Below, piece after piece: positions 17,033 through 23,232 of a DNA stretch of 23,232 bases (position 1 is the stretch's first letter; the number at the start of each line of letters is the position of its first letter). Position numbers and translations under genes: made by a program. Source of the DNA: Lachnospiraceae bacterium. Its GTDB lineage: Bacteria; Bacillota; Clostridia; Lachnospirales; Lachnospiraceae. The DNA lies in assembly GCA_003484785.1 (NCBI GenBank), contig DNAD01000085.1:1381-24612 (forward strand). The letters are read 5' to 3'. Under the pieces are notes generated by a model. The model did not search any database. It saw nothing but the letters and a program-made list of their open reading frames with translations, and had not been told where the DNA came from.

Positions 17033-17117
17033 AATATAGATCATATCATACCAAAGGGCACAAAAGAGACCCACATTTTGATATCCCCTGCAAATTTCCC
17101 AAGACCGCTTAAGACCG
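17033..17117 (-). promoter_or_regulatory. Promoter and operator candidate region for the surface protein/two-component operon
   Basis: On the minus strand an AT-rich stretch carries two TATGAT elements (17040-17045, 17045-17050) and TATATT (17033-17038), all -10-like, with no convincing -35. About 50-70 bases further upstream is a perfect 7-base direct repeat, CGGTCTT-AAG-CGGTCTT (17101-17117), one helical turn apart, as expected for an OmpR-like regulator dimer. A weak -35 plus an upstream repeat fits an activator-dependent promoter; autoregulation by the encoded response regulator is a guess. Confidence 0.4.
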
Positions 17118-17128
17118 TCCCGTCCGGC

Positions 17129-18439
17129 CTATTCGTTACCCCCGTTTTCACCCTCATCATTTCCGAAGTCAGAGTCGTTCCCCCTGCCGTCTCCCTCCGG
17201 CGTTTTCTGCGAACCGCTGTCTAAAAGCTCATCAAGGCGCATCCTCGCTCCTTCCTCGATAAGCTTTGTATCTATGGCGCTCTGCAAAAGCTCCTGATCC
17301 GTCTCAAGAGCCTTTTTGGCCTGCTTAACGGCCCTGACCGCCTCCTCGTTATCCGAGTGTATGCGAAGGAATTCATCCGCCGCCTTCAGTGCCTCATCGC
17401 AGCGCTCCTTCATCTTCTGCGCCACTGCCAGATTGATATCATCCCTCCCGGGCTTAAGCCCAAGCTTCTGCAGGCCGCCGTTATAGCTGTCAAACTTCTT
17501 ATTAAAATTAAGGTATTCCTCGGATTTCTCCGCTTTGGCTCCCTTAAGTCCCCTTTCAGCCTTCTCAATGCGCTCGAAGCCGTCGGAATTGCAGCCGTAT
17601 GCCTGGCGATAAGCCATCCCGGTCTGTTCGGTCAGATCCCGGTCCAGCCGCTTTTTCAGATTGCTCCTGACCTGATCGCCCCTTTCCTTGAGCTTTCGGG
17701 AGTTTTCCGCCTCCCTGGAGCCTACCTCCGTAAGATCCACGTACAGATTCTTATATTGAACCTCCGCCCCGCTCCCGTTCAGATTCGGACGCGCCATGGT
17801 GATCACGTGATTGCCTCTGGCGGCGATGAGGGCGATATAGTTACGGATCATTTCCTCATCCTGAGCAGGCTTTCCCGTGGTCTTGTACCAATACTGCTCC
17901 TTCAGATAATTCCGCAGGCTCATGCCGTCCACATAGAGGCAGTCCATAACTCCGTTTATGCCCATGCTCTTGTAAAAACCGCTTCCGCCGTCCTCAAAGC
18001 TCCCGGCCCAGTCCGTAAGCTGGCGGTAGAAATGGCGGGCAGCCTCCTTGGCCTTTACCGTAAATGACCCGTTCTGCATCGCATCGCCGGAAAAAGCCTT
18101 AAGATCCGAGCGGGCCTTGATCACATCCTGCTTCTCCTGCGACCTGACCCGGGTCGTCTCTTCGGCCTCCCTTGCGCTCTTTTTCATCTCCACCTTTTTT
18201 TCGGGGGCGATATCCACGGCATTCTGCGTGTGGATACGGGTCTGCATAAGAGGCCCGTTATTGATAAACTGCTGTGTTCTGGGATTATAGGCGTAACCGG
18301 GCTGCATAAAGGAATCACGATCACCCGTATCCTGCTCTCCCGTCTGAAAAACGGACCTTTCCGTATTTATGCCGCCCGTTTTATTCAGCTCTTCCTTCTT
18401 TCTGTTGAGTTCTCCTATTGTTAACTCTCCGCTGCCCAT
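17129..18439 (-). CDS. Unrecognised soluble, helix-rich protein
   Basis: 436 residues, no signal peptide and no membrane segment, so cytoplasmic or exported by a non-Sec route. I do not recognise a family. The N-terminal ~110 residues are polar and probably disordered (GYAYNPRTQQFINNGPL, then a Lys/Glu-rich segment). Residues about 125-240 look like a compact mixed domain (AARHFYRQLTDWAGSF, DCLYVDGMSLRNYLKEQYWY). The rest is mostly charged helix, possibly coiled coil or TPR-like (KMKERCDEALKAADEFL). The end is acidic and Gly/Asn-rich. ATG at 18439 has GAAGGG about 8 bases upstream. It lies alone between the palindromic element and the surface protein operon, with 130 bases to the next gene. 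A cargo or scaffold protein of the neighbouring system is possible but unsupported. Confidence 0.83.
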   Translation of the reverse strand: MGSGELTIGELNRKKEELNKTGGINTERSVFQTGEQDTGDRDSFMQPGYAYNPRTQQFINNGPLMQTRIHTQNAVDIAPEKKVEMKKSAREAEETTRVRSQEKQDVIKARSDLKAFSGDAMQNGSFTVKAKEAARHFYRQLTDWAGSFEDGGSGFYKSMGINGVMDCLYVDGMSLRNYLKEQYWYKTTGKPAQDEEMIRNYIALIAARGNHVITMARPNLNGSGAEVQYKNLYVDLTEVGSREAENSRKLKERGDQVRSNLKKRLDRDLTEQTGMAYRQAYGCNSDGFERIEKAERGLKGAKAEKSEEYLNFNKKFDSYNGGLQKLGLKPGRDDINLAVAQKMKERCDEALKAADEFLRIHSDNEEAVRAVKQAKKALETDQELLQSAIDTKLIEEGARMRLDELLDSGSQKTPEGDGRGNDSDFGNDEGENGGNE

Positions 18440-18514
18440 ATTCTAACCCTTCCTGAGTATCTCTTCTGATCCGGGCCTGCGCTTTTTGCCGCCCGGACAC
18501 CTTACCAAGCAGTT

Positions 18515-18566
18515 GTTTTCGAGTTACTATTCACAGCCTTTTGGGCTGTGATAGTAACGTTTTCGA
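18515..18566. mobile_element. 36-bp palindromic element with 8-bp flanking direct repeats (miniature insertion-like)
   Basis: GTTACTATTCACAGCC (18523-18538) pairs with GGCTGTGATAGTAAC (18544-18558) around a TTTTG loop, with one bulged T. The palindrome is bordered exactly on both sides by the same 8 bases, GTTTTCGA (18515-18522 and 18559-18566). That arrangement is what a target-site duplication looks like. It may also end transcription of the STAS gene, but no long T-tract follows on the minus strand. Confidence 0.55.
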
Positions 18567-18593
18567 TCAATTATCCCGCCGTCTGTTCACGCT

Positions 18594-19370
18594 TTATAAA
18601 CTCCCACCCAGCGCTTCCAGTTCATCGACCACGCAGACGCAGTTCTCCGAAACATGATCAAGCAGGTAATTAAGCTTGTCCCTCGGTATGGCGATGCGTC
18701 CGTCCGTAAAGGCCCTTCTGTCATCCGTACAGGTCAGAAGGTTTTTCTCAAACCCGTAGACGCCCCTTTGAGTACTGTTCTTCTTTCCCTTTTCTCCCAG
18801 TCCTTCTCTTCCTATAAAGCCCACCGTCGACATCATCATATACCAGCTTCCGTTGGCATCCTTCTCATGCAGGGCAACCCAGGCTGCCGTTTTTGCCTGT
18901 ACTGCCACCATGAATATCTGATCCGTACTTTGGGCGATGGGAAGAGTCTTCAGAAAACCCGGAGAAGCCTCGGTGTTATCTCCGGGGCCGTTCAGCCTTT
19001 TCGTCTCCTCGATCCCCGGTCCCGCGCTCCTTCCTGTATTCAGGGGAGGTTCTCCGGAATCGATGCCTCCGGTGTATATGGTAAGGGACTGATCCAGTCC
19101 CGTATCCTGAAGGATCTTTAAAAGGACGTCATTTACACCGTACAGCTCGATCTTACCATGCTTTAAGCCCTCGATCTTCTGTCCCATGATAAGCCCCCTT
19201 AGTCCGGCGCTGGAAAAATATGGCGCTTCCGACAGATCCAGCTTGACATAGCTGCTTTTGCCGCAGGCATCGGTTATCCTCTCCGTAAACTCATCCGCAA
19301 AGTTAGCGTCTATTCTTCCCTGTATTTTTAAAACCAGGCTGTCCTCACCCGGTATTTCCTGAATGACCAA
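18594..19370 (-). CDS. STAS domain fused to a degenerate L,D-transpeptidase-like domain
   Basis: 258 residues. Residues 1-105 are a STAS (anti-sigma factor antagonist) domain: LVLKIQGRIDANF, VKLDLSEAPYFSSAGLRGLI with phosphorylatable S53/S54, and a last helix LLKILQDTGL. After a linker (105-140), residues about 145-258 resemble the N- and C-terminal parts of L,D-transpeptidases common in Clostridia: IFMVAVQAKTAAWVALHEKD, GSWYMMMSTVGFIGREGLG, then DGRIAIPRDKLNYLLDHV where active enzymes have a Ser/His-Gly-Cys-(I/V) motif. The cysteine position reads Arg and the middle of the domain seems shortened, so no cross-linking activity is expected, and no signal peptide is present. The start is TTG at 19370. 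The SpoIIE-type phosphatase gene lies 24 bases upstream and its product probably dephosphorylates the STAS domain. The fusion call is from recalled family patterns. Confidence 0.78.
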   Translation of the reverse strand: MVIQEIPGEDSLVLKIQGRIDANFADEFTERITDACGKSSYVKLDLSEAPYFSSAGLRGLIMGQKIEGLKHGKIELYGVNDVLLKILQDTGLDQSLTIYTGGIDSGEPPLNTGRSAGPGIEETKRLNGPGDNTEASPGFLKTLPIAQSTDQIFMVAVQAKTAAWVALHEKDANGSWYMMMSTVGFIGREGLGEKGKKNSTQRGVYGFEKNLLTCTDDRRAFTDGRIAIPRDKLNYLLDHVSENCVCVVDELEALGGSL

Positions 19371-19377
19371 TGCCGAT

Positions 19378-19383
19378 CCTCCT
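19378..19383 (-). promoter_or_regulatory. Ribosome binding site that fixes the TTG start of the STAS gene
   Basis: A perfect AGGAGG lies seven bases upstream of TTG at 19370 on the minus strand. No in-frame ATG is placed as well, so the unusual TTG start is preferred. Confidence 0.8.
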
Positions 19384-19394
19384 CTCTTTCGGGA

Positions 19395-21239
19395 TCATCC
19401 TTCTTTATCATTCCCGAAATACTTAAAACCGATCATCGTAATATCATCGTATGCCACCGGCTGCGCGGCAAACTCATCTATCCCCTTCCTGACGGAGGAA
19501 AGAAGGCTCTTCATATCCGCGTCCTTACTTCCGTTGAGGAGTGAAAGCATCCGTTCCTCCCCGAAAAGCTCATCCTGCGCGTTCACCGTCTCCGGCACTC
19601 CGTCTGTATAGACAAAAATACTGTCTCCGGGATAGAGCAGGAAGGAGTGCGCTGAATACCTGACCCCCGGCAATACTCCGACTATCGGGTCATGACGGTA
19701 GCGGACCGGTTCATATTCTCCTCCGGCCCTCTTTAATACGGGATCCGTATGCCCGGCATTGGCCGAGACCCCGTTTCCGGTCCTTATATTGATCACTGCC
19801 ATCCAGACAGTAACAAACAGATTATATTTATTTATATCACACAGCTCCCCGTTGACGTCACTGAGTATTTCGGAAAAGGCGCCTCCCTGCAGAGCCCTTG
19901 TCTTAAGCAGGGCCTTGGCCGTCATCATGAACAGCGCCCCGGGCATGCCCTTTCCGGAGACGTCCCCTATTAACAGCATCAGGTGATCCTCATCCAGGAA
20001 GAAGAAGTCGTAAAAATCTCCTCCGACCTCCTTTGCCGGATCCATCATGGCATAGAGCTCAAATTCCGGCCTGTCCGGAAAGGCTGTGGGAAGAGTGGCT
20101 GCCTGAATCTGGGCCGCGTTTGAGAGCTCCGTTTTAGTCCGCTCTTTCTCGGCCGTCATCGTAAGCAGCTCCGATTCATACAGCTCAAGCCGCGTTATCA
20201 TTCTGGAGAAATCCTCTGCCAGTAACTCAAGCTCATTATTGGTGCGGATAGAAGAAAGGCTTCTTATCGCCTTACCTGAATCTCTGTCCTTTGCATAGGC
20301 TTTTATTATGACCTGCTCGCTGTGAACCGGCTTTACGACCACTTTTTTCAGATAATACCTGACCCAGAGAAGGATCAGCAGCAGCAGAACGAAGGTAACG
20401 GCAAAAACAGCTACCAGCACCACATTGTTATCATTTACAAAATCCCTGACCGGAAGGGTCGCGGCGGCGACCATCACCATGTTGCCGTCTTTATCATGGA
20501 CAGGCGCATACATATGTACCACGCCATCCTTGTCTAAGAGGGCTCTGCTCAGGGAATCAAACTTCTTTGGCAGAAGTCCCGTAAAGTATACCTCTTCAAA
20601 AACAGGATACCACCCTCTCGTATAGGGTTCACGGGTTCCAAGCTCAAAGAGCTCACCGCCCTGACTGATACGTTTTTCATCAGGCAGCGCGCCCGTCGCG
20701 AAAAAGAACAGATAATCCTGATCGTCAACCCTGTCAAGTACGAGGGAGTAAGAGTATACCAGCCCGAAGCTCTGCTTGATCTTATCAAGCTTTTGTGAAC
20801 AGCGCGCGTATACCGCCTCCGCAAAAAGCAGCTGATATTCCGGGGAGCAGCTTTCGATCTGTTCCCTGGTTACCTTCCGTATATTTCCGAAACCGGAGCT
20901 GCCCTCAAACTCCGCCTCCAGCTTTGCCGTGCCCTCGCTGTCATATACAAACCGCATTTCGTCATAATGGTCATGCCAGAAGGGTATCAGCCAGTCAAGG
21001 GCGCTGTACTCCTCAAAGATCTCCGAGGTATACATCGCCACCTTCATGGTGTTTTGTTCCCGTCTCTCCACATAGCTCTTTATAAAGAAGCCCATGAGAA
21101 CAACCCCCTCAAGAGTTGTCACAAGAAACAGGAATACTACCAGAGGCCAGATGAACTGGTTTATTATCCCCTTTTTTATATCCGACGATTTTTTTTGTAA
21201 TTCCAGATCTGCGCGGTTGATCAGTTTATCCGATATCAT
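19395..21239 (-). CDS. Membrane-bound sensor phosphatase: extracellular domain, HAMP, SpoIIE-type PP2C
   Basis: 614 residues from ATG at 21239. A GTG at 21257 is in frame but has no ribosome site. Helix one (about 28-52), an exported sensor region (about 54-271, Cache-like by layout, with DYLFFFATGAL and VHMYAPVHDKDGNMVMVAAA), helix two (273-293), a HAMP segment (about 295-350), a short coiled coil, then a SpoIIE/PP2C phosphatase (about 390-608). Metal-binding motifs are intact: D408 in GGDFYD, D426 in GDVSGKGMPGALF, D546 in YTDGVPE, D598-D599 in YDDIT, plus NAGH. It should dephosphorylate a phosphoserine STAS protein in response to an external cue. The adjacent STAS gene is the obvious substrate. 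No matching switch kinase or sigma factor lies nearby. The start overlaps the stop of a small upstream frame (TAATG). Confidence 0.92.
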   Translation of the reverse strand: MISDKLINRADLELQKKSSDIKKGIINQFIWPLVVFLFLVTTLEGVVLMGFFIKSYVERREQNTMKVAMYTSEIFEEYSALDWLIPFWHDHYDEMRFVYDSEGTAKLEAEFEGSSGFGNIRKVTREQIESCSPEYQLLFAEAVYARCSQKLDKIKQSFGLVYSYSLVLDRVDDQDYLFFFATGALPDEKRISQGGELFELGTREPYTRGWYPVFEEVYFTGLLPKKFDSLSRALLDKDGVVHMYAPVHDKDGNMVMVAAATLPVRDFVNDNNVVLVAVFAVTFVLLLLILLWVRYYLKKVVVKPVHSEQVIIKAYAKDRDSGKAIRSLSSIRTNNELELLAEDFSRMITRLELYESELLTMTAEKERTKTELSNAAQIQAATLPTAFPDRPEFELYAMMDPAKEVGGDFYDFFFLDEDHLMLLIGDVSGKGMPGALFMMTAKALLKTRALQGGAFSEILSDVNGELCDINKYNLFVTVWMAVINIRTGNGVSANAGHTDPVLKRAGGEYEPVRYRHDPIVGVLPGVRYSAHSFLLYPGDSIFVYTDGVPETVNAQDELFGEERMLSLLNGSKDADMKSLLSSVRKGIDEFAAQPVAYDDITMIGFKYFGNDKEG

Positions 21240-21331
21240 TATTTTTTGCCCGTACACAGCATGTATAGCGCGAAACCGCCCCTGTCCGCAGCCCGAACGC
21301 CGGTCGCCTTCATCAGCAAAGAATACATCAT
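21239..21331 (-). CDS. Possible 30-residue upstream reading frame coupled to the phosphatase gene
   Basis: A frame from ATG at 21331 encodes 30 residues (starts MMYSLLMKATG, ends LYMLCTGKK) and its TAA overlaps the phosphatase ATG by one base (TAATG). The phosphatase start lacks a good ribosome site, so coupled reinitiation is plausible. The small frame also lacks a clear ribosome site, so it may be a translation control element or chance. The peptide is basic with hydrophobic patches; no family recognised. Confidence 0.4.
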   Translation of the reverse strand: MMYSLLMKATGVRAADRGGFALYMLCTGKK

Positions 21332-21372
21332 GTACAGAGTTCTGTTTTTTACACGAAAAAAGCTCTCACAAC

Positions 21373-21401
21373 AATATAGCACAAGATCGTCTCGATTTCC
21401 A
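21373..21401 (-). promoter_or_regulatory. Candidate promoter for the phosphatase/STAS operon
   Basis: TGGAAA (21396-21401) and TATATT (21373-21378) are separated by 17 bases on the minus strand. Transcription from here would leave about 125 bases of leader before the phosphatase start, which contains the small upstream frame. The rest of 21402-21533 shows no clear terminator for the M50 gene. Confidence 0.42.
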
Positions 21402-21533
21402 CTCAAAACCCATAAGAATATACCGTTTACCGTTTTCCCGTTATTTATTCAGGGCCCTGTGAACCGTGACAGCAGCGGGTTTTGCCGGTGCGGATCAATT
21501 TCGGCGGCGAACAGATTTCTCATTCCGGCACGC

Positions 21534-22166
21534 TTACAGGCCAAGCAGCCCCGTGACGGCCCTGAACACGGCTCCCGTAGCATATGCTATGGGTGAGATC
21601 CCCGCTCTGTTTAAGATAAATATCACGATGAACAGCGCAAGACCCGAATATCTCTCGTATTTTAAAAACAGGCCGTATAATCTGTCCGGAAGGACGGCCG
21701 TTACCAGCCTGGAGCCGTCCAGGGGCGGTACCGGTATCATATTGAAAACCGCCAGGCTGATATTAAGATATGCAGCGTATATCAGTCCCTCCGCAATAAG
21801 CCCGTAAGCTGCGCCGATGCCGGCTCCTGCCATGATGAGCTTAAGCATGAGCATAAGGATCACGGCCATGATAAGGTTTGACAGGGGACCCGCAAGGGCC
21901 GTCAGGGCAAAATCCCTCTTGGGGCTCTTAAAATTACCGATATTTACGGGAACGGGCTTTGCATACCCGATCCCCAGAAACAGAAAACACAGGGTACCGA
22001 ACATTTCCATGTGGACCATGGGGTTTAATGAGATCCTCCCCGCATTTCTTCCGGTGCGATCCCCCAGCTTATCCGCGACCCATGCATGGGCGCTTTCATG
22101 CACCGGAAAGCATATCACGATCGCGAGCATGCGGATCAGAACCTTCTGTATACTGTCATTTGCCAT
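21534..22166 (-). CDS. Site-2 protease family (M50) membrane metalloprotease
   Basis: 210 residues, short for M50 enzymes and like the small YwhC-type members that have no PDZ domain. The zinc motif HESAH (residues 23-27) lies in the first helix and the third ligand is D150 in FNMIPVPPLDGS, the standard NPxPPLDG-type motif. In between are LNPMVHMEMFG, GYAKPVPVN and LAGPLSNLIMA, all usual for the family. About five membrane helices. These enzymes cut substrates inside the membrane; the substrate here is unknown. ATG at 22166 has AGAGAGGA rather far upstream. It lies 33 bases after the ttcA-like stop, so the two are probably co-transcribed. No link to the neighbouring phosphatase can be read from the sequence. 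Confidence 0.92.
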   Translation of the reverse strand: MANDSIQKVLIRMLAIVICFPVHESAHAWVADKLGDRTGRNAGRISLNPMVHMEMFGTLCFLFLGIGYAKPVPVNIGNFKSPKRDFALTALAGPLSNLIMAVILMLMLKLIMAGAGIGAAYGLIAEGLIYAAYLNISLAVFNMIPVPPLDGSRLVTAVLPDRLYGLFLKYERYSGLALFIVIFILNRAGISPIAYATGAVFRAVTGLLGL

Positions 22167-22199
22167 AATATTTTCGATCCTCTCTCTGAAATATGCCGT

Positions 22200-23057
22200 C
22201 TAAAGGGCTCCTCCCGATCCGGAGGGCATAAAGTGCAGCTCTCCCTTAGCCTTCAGGCCCGGGAAGGTTTCGATGCACACCGCGTGAAGGCTGTTGAAAA
22301 TGCTGTCCTCGATCTCGGGATTGTCCGTTTTAAGCCTTTTTATAAGGGCCTTTATCTCCTGCCTTTTGGAGCCTTCCTCACGATCGTCTGATGAGGCCTT
22401 CTCCGTAAAGCGGCAGGCGCACCTGATGAATTCCAGCCCGTTGTAAGTACACCATGCAAGAATGTCCTCTTCCCTTATACAGTAGAGGGGCCGTATGAGC
22501 TCCATTCCTTCAAAGTTGGTGCTGTTGAGCTTCGGAAGCATACCCTGAAGCTGTGAGCTGTAAAACATTGCCATCAAGGTGGTCTCGATCACGTCGTTCA
22601 TATGATGGCCCAGAGCTATCTTGTTGCAGCCAAGCTCCTTAGCCTTTGCGTAAAGGCTGCCCCTTCTCATCCTGGCGCAGAGGTAGCAGGGGGATTTGTC
22701 CGAGCTGTTGGCCACGTCAAAGATATTTGTTTCAAATATCGTGACAGGGATCTGAAGAAGCTTTGCATTGCTCTCTGTCTTCTGTCTGTTCAGCCTGCTA
22801 TAGCCGGGATCCATGACAAGGTAAACCACTTCAAAGGGAAAATCGCTGTGGCGGTTAAGCATCTGCATGAGCTTTGCCATGAGCATGGAATCCTTGCCTC
22901 CCGAAATGCATACGGCTATCCTGTCTCCCTCCCTTATCAGAGCGTACCTCTTTACGGCCCGGATAAAGGGCGTCCACAGCTGCCTGTGATATTTCTTCTG
23001 GATGCTTCTCTCTACAGCCTTGTTTTTATCAGTTGTCTCTGTCATCTTCCTGTCCAT
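22200..23057 (-). CDS. ttcA: TtcA-like tRNA 2-thiolation enzyme (PP-loop ATPase family)
   Basis: 285 residues. The PP-loop SGGKDS (52-57) binds ATP to adenylate a tRNA base. The cysteine pair C124/C127 in SPCYLCARMRRG and the later C213/C215 in RCACRF fit the iron-sulfur or sulfur-carrying cysteines of TtcA-type enzymes. ALGHHMNDVIETTLM is the usual second motif. TtcA makes 2-thiocytidine at position 32 of some tRNAs; the clostridial members are TtcA-family, but the exact base has rarely been tested, so the symbol is tentative. ATG at 23057 is chosen for AAGGAA upstream; ATG at 23045 is possible. A good promoter lies just upstream and the M50 gene follows. Confidence 0.9.
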   Translation of the reverse strand: MDRKMTETTDKNKAVERSIQKKYHRQLWTPFIRAVKRYALIREGDRIAVCISGGKDSMLMAKLMQMLNRHSDFPFEVVYLVMDPGYSRLNRQKTESNAKLLQIPVTIFETNIFDVANSSDKSPCYLCARMRRGSLYAKAKELGCNKIALGHHMNDVIETTLMAMFYSSQLQGMLPKLNSTNFEGMELIRPLYCIREEDILAWCTYNGLEFIRCACRFTEKASSDDREEGSKRQEIKALIKRLKTDNPEIEDSIFNSLHAVCIETFPGLKAKGELHFMPSGSGGAL

Positions 23058-23092
23058 TTCATTTCCTTTTCCGGCATCATTGTAATGGTTCC

Positions 23093-23121
23093 ATTATAAT
23101 AGCAAATATCCTGTTTGAAAA
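23093..23121 (-). promoter_or_regulatory. Promoter of the ttcA-like gene
   Basis: A consensus TATAAT (23093-23098) lies 17 bases from TTTTCA (23116-23121) on the minus strand. The expected RNA start is about 30 bases before the start codon. Confidence 0.7.
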
Positions 23122-23126
23122 CAAAC
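23113..23126. repeat. Short inverted repeat overlapping the ttcA -35 box
   Basis: GTTTG-AAAA-CAAAC is a perfect 5-base inverted repeat covering the -35 element. It could be an operator half-site pair, but it is short enough to occur by chance. Confidence 0.3.
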
Positions 23127-23169
23127 GATCAGTTTTCTTTGGTTAACCGTTAGTTACTGTTTTTCTTCG

Positions 23170-23199
23170 TTGTACCGATACCCTGTTCTGTGTTATCAT
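23170..23199 (+). promoter_or_regulatory. Candidate divergent promoter towards the right edge
   Basis: TTGTAC (23170-23175) and an extended -10, TGT-TATCAT (23191-23199), are 18 bases apart on the plus strand. They would drive a gene starting beyond the window. No start codon inside the window is convincing. Confidence 0.42.
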
Positions 23200-23232
23200 A
23201 TGATCGGCAGGTAAAAAACGCTTTTGCCGTTG

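Noticed and set aside
17357..18067. Plus-strand open frame of 236 codons
   Set aside because: It is the complement of the 436-residue protein gene, is Leu/Ile-rich from reversed codons, and lacks a plausible start signal.
18594..18950. Active wall L,D-transpeptidase
   Set aside because: No catalytic Cys in the expected motif, no signal peptide and a shortened core.
23200..23232. Start of a plus-strand gene at the right edge
   Set aside because: A possible promoter exists, but no start codon with a ribosome site can be supported in the remaining bases.

Overview
The window looks like part of a chromosome of a Gram-positive, anaerobic gut- or rumen-type member of the Lachnospiraceae (Clostridia). 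The grounds are protein style: a LytS-like kinase paired with a response regulator carrying a winged helix, SpoIIE/STAS partner-switch proteins, a proline/threonine-rich membrane-anchored surface protein, a TtcA-like tRNA thiolase and mixed base composition. This family-level assignment is inference. Every convincing gene lies on the minus strand, so transcription runs from high to low coordinates. No tRNA, rRNA, CRISPR array or complete insertion sequence was seen.

From right to left: (1) 23232-21534 holds a divergent promoter region, then a TtcA-like gene and a site-2-protease (M50) gene, which look like housekeeping genes. (2) 21401-18594 holds a promoter, a 30-residue upstream reading frame whose stop overlaps the next start, a membrane-bound SpoIIE-type phosphatase, and a STAS protein fused to what looks like a catalytically dead L,D-transpeptidase domain. 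(3) 18566-18515 is a 36-bp palindrome bracketed by perfect 8-bp direct repeats, resembling a miniature transposed element. (4) 18439-17129 is an unrecognised soluble, helical protein. (5) 16998-11214 is a tightly coupled three-gene unit: a 1415-residue surface protein, a response regulator and a LytS-like kinase with almost no extracellular part. A strong hairpin terminator follows.

(6) 11000 to 1 is the most unusual part: six co-directional genes, mostly overlapping by 4 to 11 bases. The first encodes a protein whose N-terminus resembles a baseplate-like family of contractile injection clusters and whose C-terminus looks Ig-like. It is followed by a membrane-tethered probable pseudokinase, a four-helix membrane protein with a degenerate class III cyclase domain, a membrane-anchored MORN-repeat protein, a TolC-like secreted protein with a tryptophan-rich insert, and a large membrane-anchored coiled-coil protein that runs off the window edge.

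The working hypothesis is that block 6 encodes an envelope-spanning docking or export platform, possibly for a contractile particle encoded outside the window, and that blocks 2 and 5 regulate or sense it. The sequence supports the gene order, coupling and domain resemblances. The platform function is inference. Several parts are enzyme folds that appear to have lost catalytic residues (kinase-like, cyclase-like, transpeptidase-like), which suggests a signalling or scaffold role.
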